Origin: Fomitopsis serialis
Lineage: Eukaryota; Basidiomycota; Agaricomycetes; Polyporales; Fomitopsidaceae
DNA length: 51,235 nucleotides
Direction: 5' to 3'
Assembly: GCF_022376445.1 (NCBI RefSeq)
Contig: NW_025955243.1
Location: 1 to 51,235, forward strand
Below the pieces are notes generated by a model. The model had not been told where the DNA came from. It did not search any database and worked only from the letters and a program-made list of their open reading frames with translations. Position numbers and translations under genes: made by a program. Shown here piece after piece: positions 1-10,149 of the stretch (position 1 is the first letter of the stretch; every line of letters begins with the position of its first letter).

Positions 1-1486
1 TCGACAAGGCGAGCCATGGATTCGGCGTCGTCCCTGCGGGCGCGAGGGACGGCTTCGGGATCGTCGGCGGCACGGTGGCGTTGAGGGACGTGCCGGCGTA
101 GAACTCGCGGATGTTGATGGCCTGCCTGCCGCGCGCGATCCACCAGGACAAGGCGGTGATGAAGTGCTTGCGTAGAAGGAGGATGCTCGAGCCTGGCGAG
201 AGGTACTCGACCAGCGAGGGCATGAACAGGCTCGAGGTCAAGACGTGCATTCTGTGGGAAAGGGACGGGATCAGCTGGGGCATTCCATTGACGGGGATGT
301 TGGAGCCCTACGAGAAGAAGTCCGCGTTGAAGTCACTGCTCGCGCTCCAGCCAGTGACACCGTATAGCAGGACGCTCAGCCAACTCAGCTCTTCGATCTT
401 CTGGTCGAGGTTCGCACCAACAGGGAGCCACTCCTCCGTCCACGCCAGGAGGGGAGCCGCAAGCAGGTCGCGACCTTCTCGTAGTACTCCAGGGCGCCCG
501 TGGGGTCCATGTGCGGTTTCAGGCCGAGCGTGGTCACGCTGAAGCGGTCGTCCTTGAGGATACGCGCGATGATCTCGAAGGCGTGTACGCCCGCGCTGGC
601 CTTCGGAGGGACCGCGGGGGCTGAGGAGTTCAGGAGGAGGTTCGAGAGCTTCGCGGAAACCTGCGAGACTGTACTCGGCACTGCCTTCGACAGTGTTGCG
701 AACTCGGATGAGGGGAAGTACACCGTAACCTCGAGGGGGTGGCACGCCGTCTGCGCAAGACCTACAACATGATCAGTGAGAATCGGCAATGCGCACAGGA
801 GGGAACGTGCTTTACCTTCTGCGACAAGACCAAGCAAGCCAAACTCAAGGCCATAGCCGACGTAGATCATGGGGTGATAGATGCGGGCATAGAACCGGCT
901 CAACATGCCAGGCGTCAGCGCATCGCCATCGTCCGTGAAGTTCGCCGCGTGCGAGAAGACATATTCCTCAATCGTTGCGCCCGCGCCCTTCTCCTGGAGC
1001 ACACCGTAGAAGTGGTGCAGGTACGCGTCGTAATAGCTGGAGACAGATGAGGAATGGCGGTTAGTGGAATGTAATGAATGAATGCCAGTATGCGAACCTG
1101 CGATCACCAAGATGCTCATTGAAGTTCTCCTTTGTGATTTTTCCCGGCGAAGCGGCGTAGGGGCGCGTCATGGGCTCCTGCGTCTTGAAGATTGCATTGT
1201 AGAGCGGTGCTGCGCCACCAAGTGCATAAACCGCGAGAAGCTGGTGTGAGATGTGGCTGAGACGGTCACATCAGTTCTCGACAGGAGCTGCAGTAATAGA
1301 CCGAAGGACACACTTGTGGAACCCTTCATCGTTGATAAAGGCATGACGCTGCTCATGGTTCTCCTTAAGGGTTTTAGTCACAGCGAGCTTCGTTTCGTAT
1401 GTGATGCCTGGAAGGCGTTCGGGACACTTGGTCGACGGCGGAGGCGAGGGAAGGGGGAAAAGCGCGTCGAGGTTGCTATCGGTCAT
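1..1486 (-). CDS. Questin-oxidase-like protein, copy 1 (3' end cut by window edge; frameshifted)
   Basis: This belongs to the questin oxidase-like family (PF14027). Characterised fungal members open anthraquinone rings by Baeyer-Villiger-type oxidation; the substrate here is unknown. I read exons 1314-1486, 1098-1256, 816-1036, 312-761 and 1-252, with introns of 54-61 nt. The family signature GFHNHISHQLLAVYALG spans the first junction. It is followed by NEHLGD, YYDAYLHHF, HPMIYVGYGLEFG, VAEGLAQ, HAFEIIARILKDDR and KIEELSWLSVLLYGVTGW. Exon 2 is 159 nt, as in copy 2 at 6288-7962. The reading frame shifts by one base near 466-475, between EYYEKV and RDLLAAPLLAW, and no intron explains this. The C-terminus runs off the left edge. 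A TATAAAAG box lies at 1577-1584, about 90 nt upstream of the start. The family call is firm; whether the gene is functional is uncertain. Confidence 0.8.
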
Positions 1487-1576
1487 AGCGATCTTGGGTG
1501 TGGGCTGTGATATCCCTTGACAGATGGCTGGAACGATGTTAGCTGTCGATTGGACGAGCGTGGCTATCGTAGCAGC

Positions 1577-1584
1577 CTTTTATA
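1577..1584 (-). promoter_or_regulatory. TATA box of questin-oxidase-like copy 1
   Basis: TATAAAAG is read on the minus strand, 91-98 nt upstream of the ATG at 1486. This is a normal distance for a fungal core promoter with a short leader. Confidence 0.5.
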
Positions 1585-3052
1585 CACGAGGAGCACAGCT
1601 TCTTCTTGCTCGCCCAGGAACATCGAATGCATAGATCGATTGTGCTGACCCGGAGCCTGACACCATCAGCTGCGTTCTTGGTATGATGGGGCAGCAACAC
1701 GAGCACGCGATGTGCGTAATGAATCACAGTCAGAGGCCGAATGGTGCGGCACATCTGTATCGAGTGGAGACTATAGGCAATTAGAGGCGTGTTCGATGTG
1801 TACTAGGGTGTGTCATAGCACTGTCAGCCCGGATGCGTAGCCGTTATGTGGTAACTCGCGGGAAGCATGGGCTCAAGTGAACGTCACGAAACTGGTCCAA
1901 GCAGGTATACACAGAGCTCGAGGTGCAGCCCAGCGCGGTCAAGACTCACGACGCCCACGTTGTCTGACCTCCATCCGCCTAGCATCCCTCTGTGGCCGGA
2001 TGAGTGCGGTCATCTTGAGGATAACAGCGGAAGTTGCAAACACTCCTCATTCGACCTGTGCAGAGACTCCCGAGAAAGAGACAGACAACTCACAGCAATA
2101 GATGTGCTCGCACAGCGCTGGTGCCATCCGACGCCGTCGGCTGCACACTCCAGGTCAGCTGTCGACTGTCTCCGATGATATCCTTGTCGTCAGGCCAGTT
2201 CCCGTCGGGAAATTCGCCCAATGGCCATGGAAGGTGAACCGTTGAAGTCTGCTGCTGCCGTCAACCAGTGCTGGATGCGACGCGCACGTCGAGGCATGCC
2301 GTAGAAGCATCCGTCTTGGTCAGTTCGCCGAACGCTTCCGCAAGAGGGGTCGTCGGCATGCTGTAGGATTTCAGCAGACAGAGAAGCACATCCATGAAGT
2401 TTCGTGAGCAGGACATCGCATGCCGAACTTGTGCTGAGCTGTTGCTGGCCCGGTCGATTACACGCTTGTGTCGATGTCGACTCGGCGCCGATCCACGAGC
2501 GCCAGTTCGCGTGCCGTCTCAGAACGCGGTCACGTGGAAGCCTGGTCGACCAGCAATGGTGACGCCGACAACTTCAAGCTTCAAGCTTTCAAGTTGACGC
2601 CACCGTTGCAAGTGGTTCTGCATCTATGCCTCGAGACAGGACTTACCTTTTGTTGGAATCATCCCCTATACTCGTTCTCCTTTTCGTTATAAGGACTAAC
2701 AGTGAGTCAGTAGGACACGACTCGCATCGTGCTCAACAAGGTCGACAGGGTCAACACGTAGCGATGACGAGAGCTGGTATTGCGAGCTTATCGGCCACAA
2801 TGGACGATCATTCCAGGAATCCTTTGTCAGAGCATTCTGTTCAGGGTACAATCCATGCGCCCCTTTCGCACTCAACACGGCAGCAGTGGCACAAATCGAA
2901 CAAAGGAACAATGCACCCCATTCCGCCGCTCGCAGCCACTGTCAACCTACATAAAAGGCGCGTAAAACGCTCATAGCTCGTTAACTTCTTCCCCTCATCT
3001 CCTCCCCCAGCTACCTGAACACTCCTCATACATCTACGACCTGGCTTGTACC
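1585..3052. other. Intergenic, no gene recognised
   Basis: I found no spliceable reading frame with recognisable protein character on either strand. A short imperfect tandem of CTTCAAG units lies near 2571-2595. A TATA-like ATAAAAGG at about 2951 precedes the plus-strand gene that starts at 3053, followed by a pyrimidine-rich stretch typical of fungal leaders. This gap separates a minus-strand gene from a plus-strand gene, so it probably carries both promoters. Confidence 0.4.
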
Positions 3053-4559
3053 ATGGCTACCGGTCAGCAGTCTTCGTACGCACAGATATCGCCCCAGTCT
3101 ACACGTCAACATACCCTCGATTCCATACACAAGACCAGTTCTGACGACTCCCATCGTCATCCGCGCACGCCACCGGAATGCGAATGGGTGGACCTCGGAG
3201 ACGGGATCTTGATGGGGATGGCTCCGCCTTCAAAGCGGTCGTCACCGATGAAACCGCCAAGGACACATACACACCAAGAAGCGGAGAGCCAGGGAATATG
3301 TGAATCGGAGGTGGGCCCGTCTGGCTCCCAGGGCCTTCCGAGTATGTCCTTGCGTCTCATTGCGCGAGCACGTTCTGACAACGGATCATAGCAACTGTAC
3401 CAGCGCCCCCACTGCAGTCCCCACATACGCCCCAGAGAGGCGACTTCCGCCGGAAAGTCATGCGGTCGTCTATACCCCGTTCCGCCCACGTCTCTCCCGA
3501 GAGATGTCTCCCGAACGCAGTACAAGCTACCTCAACCACTCCGGGCCCATCCTCTCCGGCTGGAGGGTTCTCATGGTCCTCCCCACCTCGGTCACCTATC
3601 GGGTCTCCTTTGTTTCACGCGCCCGAGCTTTCAGAAATCCCATCCATGGAACCGGAGATGCAGAACGGAAAGAAACGGAAGAGGACACGGCGGACCTCTC
3701 GCGGGACTACTAACGAGCGCTGCCAAACGACAACGCATTCGCAAACGCATCCACGTGGATGGGACATCAGGACGCCGGAGACGATGGTGACACCGAAGAC
3801 GGCCGCTGGACACAAACGCAGGGAACTGAAGCACTCGGACGGAGAGCCTGCCAGTATACCCCCCGCGGCGAAACGCGCTCGGACAGACAACAACGATGGA
3901 CTCCATACGATCGCTGAGGCACCCTCTGGCACGATCGCGGCTACCGTCGCCGCTCGTAAGGCACCAAAGAGAAGCCGCGCCAGAGCTCACCGCGTGGTCC
4001 CTGATAATGACGAAGGACGGAGGCTGTCTCCTGTCTTGCCCGCCGGTGGTGGGTACCGAGCAAGGGTGTCCCATATCTCGACGGCGCGACTCTCAGTCAA
4101 CGACGCGACTACGCGAGCCGATTCGATGGCTTGTCCCTCCAGCAGCGATGTCAATCCTGCCGACCCCGAATGTTCAGCTTCCGGTAGTGACCCGCGAGCC
4201 CATACGTCCTCAGCCGAAGCAGGTCTGCCTGCGCTCCCTCCCATCATCGCAGTGGCAAGCTTCGACATGCCTGGATATTCCCCGATGATAGGTACGTCTT
4301 TGTCAGCTCCGCGTTCTATCAAGTACTAACGAGGTCTCGCGCAGGTGACGCCAACAGTGGTCCGCAGTGGAAGCCGCCGGTGACGCCGACACCAGACAGC
4401 GGCTCATCCTTGTTGCTAGACCCGCCGAAGAGAGGAGGTAAACTCGGTAAGCCCACCTCGCGCTCCGTGCCAGCGGTGGAACTCATGTCAGTTCGCGCAG
4501 GGCCCACCGACAGTCATAACTCTCTGTTCAGCGAGGCTCCGAGCCTGGGTGACAACTAA
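3053..4559 (+). CDS. Hypothetical Ser/Pro/Thr-rich basic protein, probably nuclear (gene A)
   Basis: I do not recognise a family. Splicing gives four exons (3053-3341, 3392-4291, 4345-4446, 4501-4559) that join in frame to 449 residues. All three introns are 50-54 nt GT-AG introns; the second has a clear TACTAAC branch site. The N-terminus has an acidic patch (ECEWVDLGDG). The middle is rich in Ser, Pro and Thr with SP/TP dipeptides and basic clusters such as GKKRKRTRR and AKRARTD that look like nuclear localisation signals. The C-terminus is acidic and Pro-rich. It has no signal peptide or membrane segment. Gene B at 4562-5873 follows directly and has the same composition, including a KRKRT motif, so the two may be a diverged tandem pair or parts of one locus. 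A regulatory role is a guess. Confidence 0.6.
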
Positions 4560-4561
4560 AC

Positions 4562-5873
4562 ATGGCCAGAGAACCATCCAGGTTCTCTTTGCGCTGCAGC
4601 TTCGACCATGGCAAGAGGCTCGAATCGTCATCTACCGCCGCAGACTGGACACATTCCGGTTGAGAGCACCTCCCGGGTTCCACGACTGTCTCGTCATATG
4701 ATCCCAACAGGATTGAGGCCTTATCCGTCAAGGGCCCTGGCTGTCCTGTACACGCGACGCATGCTAGAGCACGCAGGACCTGTTGTTCCGCCACTTCTCG
4801 GGGCAGTGGTCCTCAGGTCAGCATCGCGGGGTGATCGACTTCGCAGTGCCCGAAGGAGCCTGGCCACACATCGTCATTAGAAGCATCCAGCGCAAAAAAA
4901 GTTCGTCAATCGCTCCGTGTCTCTTCCCAGCGACCTTTGAACTCAGCCTCAACAAGGCGCACGTAGGCCACAGGCGCGTCGACTTCGCACTCGGCGCCTA
5001 CAGATCCGCCGCCGCCATTCTTCGCGGCGGGTTTCTTTCGGGGTACATCACGTGCCCCGATCGATGTCGACGAGGACTCACAAGCTATACCAGGTGTTGT
5101 AGAGTCTGGGGGAGGAGAGCGGACCCGTGGAGAGTTCACGCGTAGAATCTTATGGGATTCAATGGCTCCATCAGCGAGGATAATGGGCCGTTCAACGGCA
5201 TCCTTAATCACGACGGTTGCTCCTGCCAGTGTCCAGCCGTCGACACAGGCACCTACTGGCCGCAAACGCAAACGCACGAACGCGGAGGAGGACTGCGATG
5301 CGGCGCCATCGTCCGGCGCACCCAAGTCCTCCACCAGCAACCGAAAAAGGAAGCGTGTAAAGAAGGCTGTTCCGGCTAAGGCGAGCAGTCTTCCCGCTGT
5401 TGCTAAAGCACCATCGCCAGAGCTGCCACCACGGGATACATCGAACTCCATCACAAAGAATGTGGAGACGCTCGCGGCCCACCGCGACCACGGCGGAATC
5501 GTTGCCTGCGAGATCCGCCCTCACCACCGCCCCCCATCAGGTGTCCTCTCCCGGCCCAGTTGTTGCAGGATCCACTCGCTTCACTCAGCGAGAGGGATCT
5601 GCCTGAGCCCTCAGTCGTGAAACCCACCGGCTTGGATGCAACGCCCTCGACTGAAACTGTGTTACCGTCGATCGCGAAGCGACCACAATCTACTACGCCT
5701 CCTGTTGTTGCGGCGAGCCTTGATTTTATCGTCGGTGAGTGCAACTGCCTCGACATCCTTGATCGCATTCTAACTCTCGCTCAGGTATGCCACTCTCAGT
5801 GGAGCGTGAAGACGATCTCTGTGACTTATTCGGCGACCCACTCGACGATGACTCAATTTCAATGGGCGAATGA
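4562..5873 (+). CDS. Hypothetical Ser/Pro-rich basic protein with an in-frame stop (gene B)
   Basis: The family is not recognised. A reading frame opens three bases after gene A ends. Introns at 4727-4776, 4901-4973 and 5735-5784 join cleanly. A further intron near 5460-5560 is needed, but its exact sites are unclear. The N-terminal part contains SYDPNRIEALS, LLFRHFSGQWSSGQHRGV and IDFAVPEGAWPHIVIR, which look like a folded domain. It is followed by a Pro/Ser linker, two basic clusters (GRKRKRT, NRKRKRVKK) and an acidic tail (EREDDLCDLFGDPLDDD). The problem is an in-frame TGA at 4661-4663. The flanking residues on both sides read as one protein, and TGA is one C-to-T change from CGA. It may therefore be a nonsense allele or pseudogene. 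Alternatively, an undetected 5' exon enters after 4663. The minus strand also carries a long frame here, but it does not splice sensibly. Confidence 0.45.
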
Positions 5874-6287
5874 GCGTGAACAGAGCACTTCGACGGCCGA
5901 AGCCTCCCTGGTACAACTCGGGCTCTATCGCCAGAGCGCAGGCGATCTACGCAGAAGGTTACAACGACTTACAACAGCTCGGCGAAGGACCACGTTGATG
6001 TTCACTAACACGTCGACGGCCTCGGAACTCAACAGCAGTATCCCAAGATGTCACGGAGAGCAAAGCGCGCAGCCGGTAGTGACCACGCATCCAGGGTCGA
6101 GAGGTGCATTCGCTGAATGCACCTCTCGAGTCTGGCGGCGCTGTCTTTACCCACATCTGCATCGTACTCTCGGATTGGTGTTACGAAGGCTCACGCATAA
6201 ATCCCAAACAGATACATCAAGGTGAGTGCATTCCTGATCGGAGCGACTGACAGCGGACCCTAAGTTACCAACACCAATCGAGCGTCC
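5874..6287. other. Convergent intergenic spacer
   Basis: This lies between the 3' ends of gene B (plus) and questin-oxidase-like copy 2 (minus). It contains the perfect hairpin described at 6097-6129. I see no gene. Confidence 0.4.
6097..6129. repeat. Perfect inverted repeat, 15-bp arms, 3-nt loop
   Basis: The left arm 6097-6111 (TCGAGAGGTGCATTC) and right arm 6115-6129 are exact reverse complements around the loop GCT. It sits in the spacer between two convergent genes, where a hairpin in the transcript could mark RNA 3' ends. It could equally be the scar of a small palindromic element. Confidence 0.75.
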
Positions 6288-7962
6288 TCATTCGAAGAAC
6301 CCATGGAAATCCCAGCCCTTGTTCTCCTCGCCCTCCCTCATCCAACCAATCCTGTCCTGGCTCAGCGCCGCCACCCGCAGGAACAAGCTCCCGTCCAAGA
6401 CCTCCGCGCCGTCCAAGCCCTTCACATCCTTGAAGCGCCCGGGCGGCGTCATTCCGTACATGCTGGCGAAGTGTGCGAGTGTGCGTTGGAGCTTCGCGAT
6501 GTGGTCGTCGTTGTGCATCAGCGTGCTCTGCAGGATTTGGAACCACGAGTTCGTCGTCGGGTCAGAGGTGAGTGCGTCCTTGTGGGGGACAGGCTCCGGT
6601 GCTGGTGCGTGCGGGTGAGCGGTGGTGGCGGCGTAGAAGTCGCGGATGGGCAGGGCGGGGCGACCGCGCGCTATGTACATGGCGAGGGAGGTGCTGAAGT
6701 ATGCGCGGAGGAGGATCGAGATGGAGGTCGGGGAGAGGTACGGGACGTAGGAGTGTAGGAAGAGGACGGAGGTGACGAGATGGAGGCTGCACGCCATTGA
6801 TTAGCCAGCGATGTACCACGAGACATCGAGAGTCACTCACAAGAGGAAGTCCCCGTTGAACTTCTTCCCTGGCGCGGAATGCCTTCCCGCCCAGCCGCCA
6901 ACGCCGTACAGAACGACATTCATCCAATTGAGCTCTTCGATCTTGCGGTGGACCGCCTCCTTGTCTCCGCCGTTGACAGTCCATTCTGAGGCCAGCTCAA
7001 AGATCTGCTGCCCCCGCGCCTCCAGGACGCTGGTTAACATGCTCCCGTCTGCGGCATCCTCCACGGGTATCCCGACCGCAGACGGAGCATACGCAGGGTC
7101 ATTTGCGATCTTCGCAAGGATCACCAATGCATGCGACTCGTTGTCTGCTACGGAGGTGTTTGTCGCGCTGTTCAGGCCGACCGACGACAACGCGGCGGTG
7201 ATGGTTGATACTGATGTAGCGATGGCTCTTCCCGAGGAGGTGAACAACGACGGTGGGAACATGTCGGGCATGTGGTCACGTTGAACGCAAAGCTGTCCTA
7301 GGCCCTCCGCCACCATGCCAGGGAGTCCAAACTCACATCCGTATCCAACGTGAATGACTAGATGAAGAACACCCGATAGGAAGCGATTGAGCATCCGCTT
7401 AGGGGGCTTGTTGGCCTCGGGCGAGAAGAGGTATTGCTCGAGAACAGCACTGGTGCCCTTTTCCAGAACGGCTGTAGCGAAGAACTCCATATAGGCGTTA
7501 TAGTAGCTAGGACGTGCCATCAAAGCGCCGAGATGCTGAACCAATTGAACTATGACTTACTCCTCATCCCCCAGGTGTTCATAGAGGTTATCGTGCGTGA
7601 TAGCTGCCGGCGACTTGTACGCGGGTCGCTGAGACTTGCACTGAACTTGGTAGGCAGCTTCAAGGAGCGCCGAGTTTGCCCCCAGTTGGTAAATCGCTAG
7701 GAGGAAGTGGGCAGCATGGCTGCGGGCGACTGCAAGTCAAAAGTCGACTGGTCACGGACGATGCACGTACTCACTCGTGAAAACCTTTCTCGTTGAAGAA
7801 TATGTGCCAGCGCGTGTGGTTATCCTTCAGCAGCTGGCATAGTGTGCTGCCAGACTCATGAGATACTCCGGCCAGGCGCTGGGGAGACAGTGCCAAAGGA
7901 GAAGACGAGGGAAAAGGAAATAAGTCGCCTAGTCTGTCGTTCTTTGCGATTGTCTTCGCCAT
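6288..7962 (-). CDS. Questin-oxidase-like protein, copy 2 (intact)
   Basis: This is an intact member of the questin oxidase-like family (PF14027), which includes Baeyer-Villiger-type enzymes of anthraquinone metabolism in other fungi; the substrate here is unknown. Four exons (7775-7962, 7561-7719, 6841-7506, 6288-6786) join without any frame break to 503 residues, a normal family length. The order of motifs is GFHDHAAHFLLAIYQLGAN at the first junction, EHLGDED, YYNAYMEFFATAVLEKG, HLVIHVGYGCEFG, MVAEGLGQL, HALVILAKIANDP, KIEELNWMNVVLYGVGGW and, near the C-terminus, YIARGRPALPIRDFYA. No signal peptide is seen, so a cytosolic enzyme is likely. The 159-nt second exon and the junction phases match copy 1, which supports duplication of a split gene. 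A decayed third copy lies at about 10150-11290. Confidence 0.85.
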
Positions 7963-8812
7963 GGCTCTCCGCGATGTATAAATCCCTGCAGTGCAGAGTT
8001 ACTGAGACGCTCCTGAGATAGAGGGGCCTTATGGTCGAGTGCCAATACCAAAGCTTGGTTTAAGTACTCCAGCATACACCTGAATGATGACATCAACAAC
8101 GACTCGGATGTCTGCTGACTGTAGCTGACACGAACCATGATTCAAATCGTCTCCGTTTCTGGCAACAGCTATCCACGAAACTCATCCGTTGTCTCCAGAA
8201 TTGAGCGAATCGGGAGTGCTCAAGTCTCAAACACCTCTTCGCAAAGTCCTCGTGCAGAGACCGCCCGTGAGTGAGCGTGCCTACTCACCAAACTTGCTGA
8301 CGGTGAACGGCAACCTCGACACCAGGTTCGATACAGACCGCGCACTCAGGCTTGTGCACTGGCCTGGACGCTGCCGTGACTGGCTTCGACACGCATTGGA
8401 TCAAATGACCAGGTGAGAAGACAACCTCGAGGCGTGGCAAGAAAATTGTTCTGCTCTGCTTGGACAATCGCTTGTCAAAGGTTCATGATACTTACACAAC
8501 CTGGTCGATGTTGGTCAGGGTCCTAAGGACATAACAGTAGTGGGCGCACCTGTACCCGGGCCGTAGACGTACCGGCGTGCAGTCTATGCTGGTCCAGGGA
8601 AAACTCTACCAACGTAAGTACTAGGGCAGCATATAGGACCATAAAGATATGATACTGGTTTTGACCTATAGTGCATGTCGCTCACAGCTGACTGAAAGCG
8701 CGAAGGAAGGATGCAGATGTGTTTTCTGTCAAAACGCGATTGTTTGTAGTCACCGACTCAATGTCGAGTCGGACTGCCAGAGTTCTGAGAGTATGTAAGT
8801 AACTCGGCCAGG
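7963..8812. other. Intergenic, no gene recognised
   Basis: This is the region upstream of questin-oxidase-like copy 2. No reading frame here splices into a recognisable protein. It ends at the first copy of the target-site duplication of the poly(A)-tailed insert. Confidence 0.35.
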
Positions 8813-8825
8813 GAATGGCGACACC
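8813..8825 (+). repeat. Target-site duplication, left copy
   Basis: GAATGGCGACACC is identical to 9741-9753, immediately after the poly(A) tail. Confidence 0.8.
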
Positions 8826-9740
8826 ACCACCACCATCTACCTTTAGCGCCCGCGCTATCGGCCCCCCATCTGCCCTCTTTCTCGCCCGTCCCATCCTCCC
8901 CAGTGTCAGGAATCGACCAACTCGACCCCCACAGTCTTTACGACACTACATCGACCAACTCGATATCGAATCGGGACCGCGGACGACCTCATAACACCGC
9001 TCGCGGGTTGCACACCCGGTCCTCTCACCCCCCGTTAACCGGCTCCGTTATGTCTACGCGGACGGGACCTTCTATCCCGCCGTAAATCCCTCTCCCGGAT
9101 CGACTATGGCCGGTTGCCACCGCCCTTGCCGCCGATGGCCTTACAACCCAATCGCGCGCACCTCCAACAGCGTACCCCAATTGCGGGGAGGCTACGGCCG
9201 ACCCTACATGTTACCCGCAACGGGTCACGACCGCACGAGCGGCAGTTGCGACTGCGGGATAAACCTGCGGAATGAAAGCGACAGCTTAGGAGTATAAGGT
9301 GTAGAGAGTGGAGTCACAGGGTATGGGCCTCTGACGGTATGTGGTATGACTGGACGCGCTGGGGGAGGGAGGCGAGGCCTTTGGAAGGGCTTTCGTGAAC
9401 TGGATCAGATAAGCGCCTATCGTAACTACGGGCGCACTCAACGCGCCCTCGCGGGGAGATTATGATGGTTAAGTGGCCCACCTTACGGGCCACTGGGGGA
9501 TGACGAAGACCAGGACAATACCTACGGCTGCCCACACCCCGACACGCCTTGGATGCAGGAGGGGCAGGGGCTGGGAGGGTGGTGAGGTCGCAGGGAGGTG
9601 GGGTTCATCGGGATCTGGGGGCCCATGCCGCAGCACGGTCCGTTAACGTCTGACGTCCCTTACTATGGTGCCCACATGTACCTACAGTACGGGCCTAAAA
9701 CACGGAGAATACAAAAAAAAAAAAAAAAAAAAAAAAAAAA
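8826..9740 (+). mobile_element. Poly(A)-tailed retroposon-like insertion (5'-truncated LINE, SINE-like or processed transcript)
   Basis: The 915-bp segment ends in 28 consecutive A residues (9713-9740). It is bounded by an exact 13-bp direct repeat GAATGGCGACACC at 8813-8825 and 9741-9753. A poly(A) tail followed by a long target-site duplication is the hallmark of target-primed reverse transcription. The body is GC-rich and has no reading frame longer than about 70 codons, so no reverse transcriptase is encoded. It may be the 3' end of a truncated LINE (Tad1/L1-like), a SINE-like element or a retroposed transcript; I cannot tell which by eye. The uninterrupted tail suggests a recent insertion. 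Confidence 0.8.
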
Positions 9741-9753
9741 GAATGGCGACACC
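9741..9753 (+). repeat. Target-site duplication, right copy
   Basis: GAATGGCGACACC directly follows the A-run and is identical to 8813-8825. Confidence 0.8.
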
Positions 9754-10149
9754 GTAATGCTTGTATTTGCTCTTAGTGGCTGACGCTGCAAGTTGCAACG
9801 CCACCACTGGCACATCTTGAACGTTCGTTTGATAGCCAAGCTGACCTTGCGTCGTAGAAGAATGCCTACAAAGAGTATGCGCTCGTCTGGGCAACCGCAG
9901 CCGGACCATGTCTACAGCTCCCAGTCGCAACATCATTGACCGTCTCTTCCGTTTGCTTTCTCCTGCCCCGTAGAACCGATGCCTCGAACGGTGCCCCGGG
10001 GCAACGCAGGAACGTCGACATGGCTTATTGTTACGAAGGCTTCGAAAGAAAATCATATGAATTCCACGCCCGCCATAACGAATGAGGGCTGCACTGTACA
10101 CCAGTACGTCACATTGTCGACTGCAGGTTAGTAGCCACATCAACTCACG
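9754..10149. other. Probable 5' remnant region of questin-oxidase-like copy 3
   Basis: I see no clear gene. By position it would hold exon 1 of the decayed copy that follows, but no match to the start of copies 1 or 2 is recognisable. Confidence 0.3.

Noticed and set aside
4906..5454. Long minus-strand frame opposite gene B
   Set aside because: It lacks splice or start context. The plus strand gives clean introns and composition matching gene A, so I treat it as a shadow.
8322..8345. GGTTCGATAC resembling a tRNA T-loop (B box)
   Set aside because: No matching acceptor stem, A box or anticodon arm could be built around it.
9682..10143. Minus-strand frame with a poly-Phe/Lys tail
   Set aside because: It runs through the poly(A) tail of the retroposon, so it is not a gene.
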